Below, piece after piece: positions 57,959 to 64,000 of a stretch of 64,000 nt of DNA. Numbering within the stretch: position 1 is the stretch's first letter; every line of letters begins with the position of its first letter. Location: positions 1-64,000 of the forward strand of contig NZ_JAFMYV010000013.1 of NCBI RefSeq assembly GCF_017353185.1, in the 5' to 3' direction. The notes under the pieces were generated by a model. The model had not been told where the DNA came from and did not search any database. It was given only the letters and a program-made list of their open reading frames with translations. Position numbers and translations under genes: made by a program. The stretch comes from Fibrella rubiginis. GTDB taxonomy: Bacteria; Bacteroidota; Bacteroidia; Cytophagales; Spirosomataceae.

Positions 57959-58145
57959 AATAATATTTTCCGCAGTCCGAATGGTATAGATGTCTTATTC
58001 GATTGATATGGGTGGAGGTCAGGAAATCAGAATCTGGTTAAACGCTACAGTTCGATAAGCTCTCCGAAGGGATGCGGTATCTGTTGTCGGCAATGGTGTG
58101 AAGACGGTAAATTTGATAGTTTTGCAACTGTATCATTCAAAACTT

Positions 58146-58465
58146 ATGAACGAGAATCCACCGAACCATGCCACCAATGAGGAGCTTAAAAGACAGAATG
58201 CGGCATTGATGCAAAAACTTCATGTTGCTAATCAGCAGGTTACCGTTCAGCAGAACGATAGCCAGGAAAAGCTGCTTAAAATGGGGTCCGAACTGTTAGA
58301 CACGTACCTCAAAAATAAAGCTAATACAGAGCGTTTCCTTGCTGAGAAACAGGCGGAGTATCAGTACAAAGAACTAGAAACGGTTGAGCGGCTCGATTTC
58401 AGAGATAAAATTTATAAAGGGCTAATGCTCGTTTTTCTGATTGCCTCTTTACTCGGCTCCACTCA
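58146..58465 (+). pseudogene. Coiled-coil membrane protein, 5' part, interrupted by IS element
   Basis: From ATG 58146 (MNENPPNHATNEELKRQN): a coiled coil (about 10-90) followed by a membrane helix (KGLMLVFLIASLLGS), then insertion of the composite IS at 58466. With one TCA target copy removed, the frame continues at 60571 as QFGVFDKLAPIISLLIGLLF to TAA at 60697, adding a second membrane helix and a charged tail. The reconstructed protein is about 150 residues. As sequenced, translation ends eight codons later in the left inverted repeat (…STQSLFKNV), so the second helix is lost. Confidence 0.75.
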
Positions 58466-58473
58466 GAGCCTGT

Positions 58474-59229
58474 TTAAAAATGTTTAAGCATGCGGTTGAT
58501 ATTGGACAAATAAACGAACGACTCGTGGGAACTGACCCCACACTCATAGTCTTTGCTTAATCGCCGGGACCAATTCATCCAAGCAAAAGTCCGCTCTACC
58601 TTCCACCGCATGGGCACGACTTGAAAACCAGCTAACTCGCTCACCTTAACTACCTCCAGGATTAGCCCATATGACTTTTTGAGCCAACTAGCTAACTTCT
58701 TGCCGTAGGCACTATCGGCTAAGATCTTACTCATCCGCTCATAGCCCAGGTTCGATAAGCGGGTTAGTACCGCCCTGGCCGCTGGACTATCATGCTGATT
58801 GGCGGCATGAACAACGACTACTAAAACTAAGCCTAAGGTATCGACAATGATGTGCCTCTTACGCCCGTTAACCTTTTTATACCCGTCATAGCCTTTGGCT
58901 ACGACACCCCACTCACTGCACTTAATACTCTGTGAATCAATCACACCGACGCTGGGTGAAGCGGGCCGTTTTGCTTTTCGTCGCCTACGTTCGACTAATG
59001 CTTTGTTGAGCCCTTCCCAAGTCCCATCGTTGCGCCACTTCCAGAAGTAGTAGTAGCACAAGGGCCAGGGTGGCAAATCGTTAGGCATCTGTCGCCATTG
59101 GCAACCGGTTTTGGTCAAGTATAACAACGCATTGAGAATCGCACGAAGTGAATACTTGCGTTTGCGCTTGTCAGCCAGGATTTCTTCAATAACTTGCCAA
59201 GCAGAATCAGTCAGGTCTGTGGGGTACAT
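58474..59229 (-). CDS. IS5-family transposase
   Basis: 251 residues, DDE type: start MYPTDLTDSAWQVIEEIL and QWRQMPNDLPPWPLCYYYFW (conserved N-terminal region), first Asp in GVIDSQSIK, second in ILADSAYGKK, and Glu in VERTFAWMNWSRRL. Full length. The stop lies inside the left inverted repeat. Its natural promoter region upstream of 59229 is disrupted by the IS110-family insertion, so expression may depend on the inserted element. Confidence 0.9.
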   Translation of the reverse strand: MYPTDLTDSAWQVIEEILADKRKRKYSLRAILNALLYLTKTGCQWRQMPNDLPPWPLCYYYFWKWRNDGTWEGLNKALVERRRRKAKRPASPSVGVIDSQSIKCSEWGVVAKGYDGYKKVNGRKRHIIVDTLGLVLVVVVHAANQHDSPAARAVLTRLSNLGYERMSKILADSAYGKKLASWLKKSYGLILEVVKVSELAGFQVVPMRWKVERTFAWMNWSRRLSKDYECGVSSHESFVYLSNINRMLKHF

Positions 59230-59253
59230 CTTTGCCGGGCCGATTTCTATGGT

Positions 59254-60261
59254 TTACGCAAGTGGTGACACATAATTTTTGTCATATTTTTCGCCCCGTG
59301 CCACCACCGCGTAAACCCGATGGATGAGTTTGTTGCGAACCGCGTTGAGAACGAGCATTTTGTTCTTACCCTCCTTGACTTTGCGCTGGTAATAATCCTG
59401 CAACTCACCCTTCGCTCGGATGGCCGACATAGCACCCAGGTGAAACAACGATTTAAGCCGCTTACGAGCATGTTGACTCACACTAGGGCGGCCCCGGACG
59501 CTGCTACCCGACTGGTAGTTAAAGGGGGCTACCCCGGCATGGCAGGCCATCTTTTTAGGGTCGGTAATTGTCTTCATTTCATTGGTGGCAATAACGACCT
59601 CAGTAGCCGTAGTCGTGCCGATGCCCGGAACTGACATCACCAACTCAAAGAGTTGGCACAACCGCGGATCGGCTTCGATAAGCGCATCAATAGCTTTGTC
59701 GACTGCCTTCCGATCTTTCTCCAGAGCGGCCAGAGAGGCTTGACAACTTTTATTGAGCTGCTTGTGTAGAGTGGGATCAATGAAGCCTTGGTGTTCAGCC
59801 AATGGACCGGCGAGTTGATTATAGACGTTGATAAGTCGCTGACGAGCAGCACTTAAGAGAGCCAGTTTTTGAACCACCTGACGAGGTGGCTCCCACAGGC
59901 GAAGCTGATCACGAAAGCGGAAGCCATACTCAGCAATCCGCTGGGCATCAATCGAGTCGGTCTTGCCCCGTTGCAGGCCACCCGCTTTTTTGATTTGCAG
60001 ACTGCTCTCTAACCAAATGGGGAAGTGAAGTTTATGAAGAAAATCAAGTAGATGAGCATTATAAATGCCCGTATGTTCCATGCAGAATATCGCTTGCTGG
60101 GGGTTCCAGTCAGGTAGGGTTTTCAAGAGCCGCAGGGCGGTTTTGATGCCCGCAATGGTGTTAGGTGTGCTGGTTTGGCGAACCATTTTCTTGCCGTCAT
60201 AGACGGCCCAATCCAAAGTAGCCTTAGCGATGTCAATGCCAACGAAATAGCGAATGTCCAT
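59254..60261 (-). CDS. IS110-family transposase
   Basis: 335 residues from the ATG at 60261 (MDIRYFVGIDIAKATLDWAV); a longer frame to 60339 runs into the non-coding flank. RuvC-like DEDD domain at the N-terminus (Asp in VGIDIAK, Glu in CMEHTGIYN, and KTDSIDAQRIAEYG), a coiled coil in the middle, and the C-terminal Tnp20 domain with VPGIGTTTATEVV and the serine region GSSVRGRPSVSQHARKRLKS. IS110-family enzymes recombine using a bridge RNA from the non-coding end. Confidence 0.9.
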   Translation of the reverse strand: MDIRYFVGIDIAKATLDWAVYDGKKMVRQTSTPNTIAGIKTALRLLKTLPDWNPQQAIFCMEHTGIYNAHLLDFLHKLHFPIWLESSLQIKKAGGLQRGKTDSIDAQRIAEYGFRFRDQLRLWEPPRQVVQKLALLSAARQRLINVYNQLAGPLAEHQGFIDPTLHKQLNKSCQASLAALEKDRKAVDKAIDALIEADPRLCQLFELVMSVPGIGTTTATEVVIATNEMKTITDPKKMACHAGVAPFNYQSGSSVRGRPSVSQHARKRLKSLFHLGAMSAIRAKGELQDYYQRKVKEGKNKMLVLNAVRNKLIHRVYAVVARGEKYDKNYVSPLA

Positions 60262-60530
60262 GACGAGTGTTAATTTAGGGTGTATAAAACGACTTGCCTT
60301 GCTGTTCAATACCTTGCTAACGGGCCTGGAGTCCCACATTTCTATTCGAACCTTTGCAAGTCAGAACAGAGTGGGTCCTAAATCGGCCCATAGGTCGCGA
60401 GCCTTGCCGAGCGATAGGGTAGCCCACTCTGTTTTATCATATCCGAAAGCCCCCTAATCATGGAATCTTACCGGCCCTCAAACCTAAAGGCCGGAGCGGT
60501 CGGATTAACCCACAAGATAGGCTGATTCTA
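60262..60530 (-). ncRNA. Candidate IS110 bridge-RNA region
   Basis: About 270 non-coding bases upstream of the IS110 transposase start. It contains a long stem-loop: AACAGAGTGGG (60365-60375) pairs perfectly with CCCACTCTGTT (60423-60433), enclosing smaller helices (TCGC/GCGA, CCTA/TAGG). A second hairpin CCGGCC/GGCCGG lies near 60470-60493. Structured internal-loop hairpins in this position are what IS110 bridge RNAs look like. The strand and ends are inferred, and part of the right end belongs to the IS5-family element. Confidence 0.45.
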
Positions 60531-60570
60531 CTTTTTTAGGCCCATAAGCCCATTTTTAAACAGGCTCTCA

Positions 60571-60697
60571 ATTTGGAGTATTTGACAAATTGGCTCCAAT
60601 AATCAGCCTTCTGATCGGGTTATTATTCAAAAGCAGCTTAATCTCTGAATTTTTTACCGCAACTAAGAAGCGGTCGGGTGACATTGAGGAAGAATAA
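60571..60697 (+). pseudogene. 3' remnant of the IS-interrupted coiled-coil membrane protein
   Basis: Continues the frame of the 58146 gene across the insertion: FGVFDKLAPIISLLIGLLFK (membrane helix) and a charged tail (ATKKRSGDIEEE) to TAA at 60697. It has no start codon of its own. The next gene begins 5 bases later, so it and its successor were originally one operon. Confidence 0.7.
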
Positions 60698-60701
60698 ATT
60701 T

Positions 60702-61127
60702 ATGTCAATGAAATTCAATGTATTGAAAAGTAAAAAGCTGTTACAAAGGGCCGTGAACTTGCCCAATCGAATTATTGATGACGAGGATTTCTCACATAGT
60801 GAAGTGATGGATCGACAGTTAGCCGAAGGGCAATATGAGCGAAAACGTGTAAGCTTGTTATACGAGGTTCAAGAGTTAATGCTTGAAACACGCAGCTTTA
60901 TAAAAGCTGTCTACGGTATTGATAGTGAATACTTTAGATGGATTCACAAAATAGGATTCACTTCGGAAAACAAAGGGTTTGTGATGAATACGTTCAATGT
61001 AAATCACAATAAATACTGGCAAGAAGGGAAAAGAGAAATTATTTCATTGTTGAGTAACATCGTTTCGGAAGAAGAAGCCAAAGCAGAACAGGAAATTCAT
61101 AATAAAAAGGACGTTCCATATTTTTGA
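60702..61127 (+). CDS. Hypothetical protein, possibly joined in frame to the next ORF
   Basis: 141 residues from the ATG at 60702 (MSMKFNVLKSKKLLQRAVNL). Helical with charged segments (RKRVSLLYEVQELMLETRSF, EEEAKAEQEIHNKK). No family recognised. The stop TGA (61125-61127) is followed in the same frame by an open stretch encoding two hydrophobic helices, so the natural product may be longer. Confidence 0.5.
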   Translation: MSMKFNVLKSKKLLQRAVNLPNRIIDDEDFSHSEVMDRQLAEGQYERKRVSLLYEVQELMLETRSFIKAVYGIDSEYFRWIHKIGFTSENKGFVMNTFNVNHNKYWQEGKREIISLLSNIVSEEEAKAEQEIHNKKDVPYF

Positions 61128-61142
61128 CTTTGCCTGTTTGCC

Positions 61143-61355
61143 TTGTTGTTTCTCGGTTTGGTTACCGTTGTTTGGCAACTACCATCCTCATTATACGAGC
61201 AGTTTATTTCTGCCGATAAAATCAGTCAGGCCAGAGCGGTCTTATCAATTTGCATTGGCTGTTTATCGCTGATTGTTGTGAAGCCCGATAGTTGGAAAGA
61301 GTTGTTTGCTGCCTTTGTAGCATCTGCTTTAATTTTTATATCTCTCCCGAAGTGA
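61143..61355 (+). CDS. Two-helix membrane segment downstream of in-frame TGA
   Basis: 70 residues if started at TTG 61143 (no ATG in this frame). Hydrophobic helices at about 2-18 (LGLVTVVWQLP) and 32-65 (LSICIGCLSLIVV, AFVASALIFISL). Same frame as the preceding gene, separated only by TGA and five sense codons (LCLFA). It overlaps the end of the caspase-helicase gene by 20 bases. Confidence 0.45.
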   Translation: MLFLGLVTVVWQLPSSLYEQFISADKISQARAVLSICIGCLSLIVVKPDSWKELFAAFVASALIFISLPK

Positions 61356-64000
61356 GTTCAATAAGTCGATCCACTTGGTCAGCACGGAGATATTGCAATA
61401 AAGTCTCTCTTGAAGCCTTCAATACAGCTTCAGTTGAAAATAAATTTGCTTCATAAAGCCGCAAGTAATCACCCCGGTTAAGACGGATAGGCAGTGACAA
61501 TAAACCAAGAGCAGCTTTGGGTAGTCCCGTTTCCAGTTGTTTGAGCAAGATGTCAACATCCTGCGCCATCTCATCAGGCATCGGAATCAGCATAATATTG
61601 GCGATCTCGTAAGCTGCCCGAAGGTAGAGCCGTGTCCGGTCCGCAATACCCCGAACGTCTCCAGCTCCAATGTTGCCGGCATATGGTGTAACCGAGTAAT
61701 GGCTTTCTATTTGCGCGATAGGGTGCCCGTTTATCCAAACCCACAAGATGGCCGCTCGTTTACAACGTCCGTTATAATCGGGTGCATCTTTGGCACCCCA
61801 CTGAAGGGCTTGTACTACTGGACGACCGTAGCGCCTATCAACTTCGACAGCCCAAGTTCCTTCCTTTGTTGCTTTCTTCGCGATAGGCGTATAGCCCCCA
61901 ACCTCTTCCAGCACTTGTAGATGTGCTATCAACGTCTCGGCTGTGAGGCCCCCCGAAATACGTTTTAGAAGCATCACCAACTTTAAAGCAGTTGAAAAGG
62001 CAAGGTTAGATCGACCGCAAGCTTTGCCTAACAAGCTCAATCGAAGCATACCCAGCTCTTCTTCAATGAACCCGTAGGCTTCCATTTGATGTAGCACAAC
62101 CGACAGGCGAGTTTGTATCTCGTCCTGCCAATTCAATCGTTGCCGACCAGCCAGATAACCACCGTATGTCCTCGACAAAAGCCGAATAATTTGATCCTTA
62201 GGAATTTCTTTTACTTGTGACAGCAGACGCAGTATCCAAGTGTCGGTCTGCTCAGGTTCGAACGACGAACGAATTGGTTCGGGTTGTCCTCTGACATAGC
62301 GATTAAATAGGCGTTGCCGCTCATCAGGAGTTTCGGCCAACATAATGCTGCGACCCTGCTCGGACAATCCCAACCGACCAGCCCGACCAGCCATGTTCTT
62401 ATATTCAGCGACGGTAAAAGATTGCCGCGTCTCTCCGTAAAAGAAGTTCTCAACAATTATGACCGTCGATGCCGGCGTGTTAATACCAGCAGCTACCGTC
62501 GTCGTTGCGACTAACACTCGAACCGGACTGTTAGTCGCTCTAAATGTCTGCTCAACAACGGTACGTTCCTGACGGTTGAGGTCCGAGTTGTGAAAAGCGG
62601 TGCCCCCCACCAAAGCCTTTTTTAAGTCGGAAGAGGCAGATGACGGGTCCGAGTCAACCAGTTTGGACAACGCATCGTTAGCAGGCGGTAAACCCAGGGC
62701 GTTAGCCAGATAAATAGAACAGCCTACCGTCGAGCCTTTTTGATTTCTAAAGATCAGTATCTGTTCCTGACGAGCCACCAAATCGCTGACTAATGGCACA
62801 ATTACATCCTGACTCCCCGGTTTATCCTTCCGCCGAACGATTCGGTATGCAGGTAGCAATTGCTCGGCCCGTTCCTGACCGGTTAGGTCTATATACTGAA
62901 ACACCCCCGACCGGTCAAGTACGCCCTCAATTAATGGGATGGGTCTTTTCTTAGTAAATAGAAGTTGACAATCGAGCCATTCATTGAAATAATTAATGCT
63001 GCCAATTACTGCGGATAGCGTTACGATTTGGCAATCAACGCCTTGCTCCCTTGCTGTCAGCAGATTCGTTAAAATCAACTCGACCGTGATACCCCGGTTC
63101 GTATCAGTGATAAATTGTGCCTCGTCTAACACAATCAATCCTATCTTACTAAGCAACGCTGGGACGCCGACGGAGAGATTGAGGAACATTTCATACGTAA
63201 GCAGGGCTATGTCATATTTGCCCTTGATGAACGAAGTGGTATCATCGGTGTAATCGCCTGTACACCGAATGACTCGTTGGTTTAGTAGGGTGCCATAGAA
63301 GTCGGAAAAGTCATCAAATTTCTCACCGACGATGGCTCGGTAGGGTAAAAGGAACACGGCTTTACGCCCTTGAGTAATGGCTTTTGCGGCTGCCATTTCG
63401 CCAACAAACGTCTTGCCGGAACTGGTAGGAGCTACAATTACGGCTGATTTACCATCCAAGATGCGTAGTTCATTGACCGCTTCTAACTGTAGCTCATTCA
63501 ACCCGTTCGGAAACCGATTGGTCCATTGCTCAAGCAAGGGCAGAGACAAGCCAAAGTTAGCTAGTTGACTGATCGTCGCACTTACCTTTACGTTGTTTGT
63601 TTCGGGAAACGCCCGTAAGTAAGTCGGGCCTGGCACTAAGGGGGGAAAGTTTAACCCTCCTTCAATGAGGTTGAAATAAATAGGGGTCTGTTCCCACCCG
63701 TATTGAGATGTTACAGCGCGTACTCGTTTAGCCGAATCATCCATCAACTGCCCGATACTAATTCCTTCGGCAGAATTGATAAACGTTTGTAGAAGGGCAT
63801 GAGTGAATAAACCGTGTCCTTTCCATTCATAAGCTGGCTGATCATCTTTTGATGCAGCTATGATAACGCGCCCTTTACCTTGCAGGTCAGCGACTGTCGT
63901 CAAATTGCTCCGAGGAACTGGCAGATCAGCAAGCACACGGGCGGTCGCCCCTCCGCTAAAACAACAGTCCAGAATAACAATAACAATTCGGGCTTTTGAG
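61336..64000 (-). CDS. Caspase-like protease fused to Ski2-type SF2 helicase, partial
   Basis: At least 888 residues, continuing past the right edge; an internal start at 63936 should not be used because the frame remains open to 64000. The first visible residues, SKARIVIVILDCCFSGGATARV, are the catalytic-Cys strand of a C14/metacaspase-like domain (DCCFSGG), followed by GKGRVIIAASKDDQPAYEWKG and HGLFTHALLQ. From about residue 170 of the visible part: helicase motif I APTSSGKTFVGE, motif II IVLDEAQFITD, motif III-like TLSAVIGS, motif VI NMAGRAGRLG. The C-terminal part is winged-helix and HhH-like (DVDILLKQLETGLPKAALGL), as in Ski2/Hel308. The catalytic His lies outside the window. Confidence 0.8.
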   Translation of the reverse strand, partial: SKARIVIVILDCCFSGGATARVLADLPVPRSNLTTVADLQGKGRVIIAASKDDQPAYEWKGHGLFTHALLQTFINSAEGISIGQLMDDSAKRVRAVTSQYGWEQTPIYFNLIEGGLNFPPLVPGPTYLRAFPETNNVKVSATISQLANFGLSLPLLEQWTNRFPNGLNELQLEAVNELRILDGKSAVIVAPTSSGKTFVGEMAAAKAITQGRKAVFLLPYRAIVGEKFDDFSDFYGTLLNQRVIRCTGDYTDDTTSFIKGKYDIALLTYEMFLNLSVGVPALLSKIGLIVLDEAQFITDTNRGITVELILTNLLTAREQGVDCQIVTLSAVIGSINYFNEWLDCQLLFTKKRPIPLIEGVLDRSGVFQYIDLTGQERAEQLLPAYRIVRRKDKPGSQDVIVPLVSDLVARQEQILIFRNQKGSTVGCSIYLANALGLPPANDALSKLVDSDPSSASSDLKKALVGGTAFHNSDLNRQERTVVEQTFRATNSPVRVLVATTTVAAGINTPASTVIIVENFFYGETRQSFTVAEYKNMAGRAGRLGLSEQGRSIMLAETPDERQRLFNRYVRGQPEPIRSSFEPEQTDTWILRLLSQVKEIPKDQIIRLLSRTYGGYLAGRQRLNWQDEIQTRLSVVLHQMEAYGFIEEELGMLRLSLLGKACGRSNLAFSTALKLVMLLKRISGGLTAETLIAHLQVLEEVGGYTPIAKKATKEGTWAVEVDRRYGRPVVQALQWGAKDAPDYNGRCKRAAILWVWINGHPIAQIESHYSVTPYAGNIGAGDVRGIADRTRLYLRAAYEIANIMLIPMPDEMAQDVDILLKQLETGLPKAALGLLSLPIRLNRGDYLRLYEANLFSTEAVLKASRETLLQYLRADQVDRLIELTSGEI

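Larger units (their letters stand above)
58466..60567. mobile_element. IS5-family (IS1031-like) element carrying a nested IS110-family element
   Basis: Terminal inverted repeats GAGCCTGTTTAAAAATG (58466-58482) and its exact complement (60551-60567), flanked by the 3-bp duplication TCA (58463-58465 and 60568-60570), which fits the TNA target of the IS1031 group. It holds an IS5-type transposase next to the left end, and between that gene's start and the right repeat an IS110-family transposase with a long non-coding flank, i.e. a second element inserted into the promoter region of the first. Exact inner borders could not be fixed. Confidence 0.85.

Noticed and set aside
58474-60339. One two-gene IS element
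   Set aside because: The two transposases belong to unrelated families (IS5 DDE and IS110 DEDD), and the terminal repeats and TNA duplication belong only to the IS5 type, so nesting is the better reading.

Overview
The window looks like part of a large mobilizable plasmid (or plasmid-like island) of a Spirosoma-type Bacteroidota bacterium (Cytophagales). The evidence is the set of protein families (DUF2231 membrane protein, beta-flower protein, HYC_CC_PP protein, DUF2911, LytS/LytTR pairs), Bacteroidota-type promoters with a -7 box close to TAnnTTTG, and weak Shine-Dalgarno signals. The plasmid reading rests on an iteron origin with a Rep_3 initiator, ParA, a relaxase with a ribbon-helix-helix accessory protein, a TraG/VirD4-type coupling protein, a Toprim primase, and a DarB-like methylase-helicase.

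Layout. 1-4.1 kb: the end of a metal (probably copper) handling operon, all on the minus strand. 4.2-7 kb: a coiled-coil protein and a membrane-anchored GIY-YIG (T5orf172) protein. 7-9.3 kb: two small genes and the mobilization pair. 9.6-13.4 kb: parA with partners and two GIY-YIG-like proteins, one fused to a PD-(D/E)XK-like domain. 13.4-30.4 kb: plasmid housekeeping (DarB-like protein, RecE-like nuclease, primase, M23 hydrolase, coupling protein, DUF932 protein, small hypotheticals). Its intergenic gaps repeatedly carry the motif TACCCCTTGATT in one orientation. 30.6-31 kb: an XRE regulator inside a large inverted-repeat operator. 31-37.4 kb: a compact RiPP-like locus (full-length LanB dehydratase, a 40-residue candidate precursor missed by length-limited gene calling, a LytTR regulator and a LytS-type kinase). 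37.6-41.3 kb: origin, Rep and a tyrosine recombinase. 41.3-44.8 kb: a four-gene operon of unknowns and a CoiA-like/GIY-YIG/HTH protein. 44.8-47.5 kb: an AraC remnant and a DUF5703 glycoside-hydrolase-like protein.

47.6-64 kb is a defence island. It holds RloAB (AbiL-like), a type III restriction-modification locus whose mod gene is split by a C12 tract (probable phase variation, here OFF), an AT-rich two-gene operon of a catalytically inactive-looking long Argonaute and a PD-(D/E)XK nuclease, an IS5-family element (IS1031-like) with an IS110-family element nested inside it, which together interrupt a membrane coiled-coil gene, and a caspase-like protease fused to a Ski2-type helicase that runs off the right edge.

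No rRNA, tRNA or CRISPR array was seen. No VirB4-type ATPase or other mating-channel gene lies in the window, so the element appears mobilizable, with any transfer channel elsewhere.
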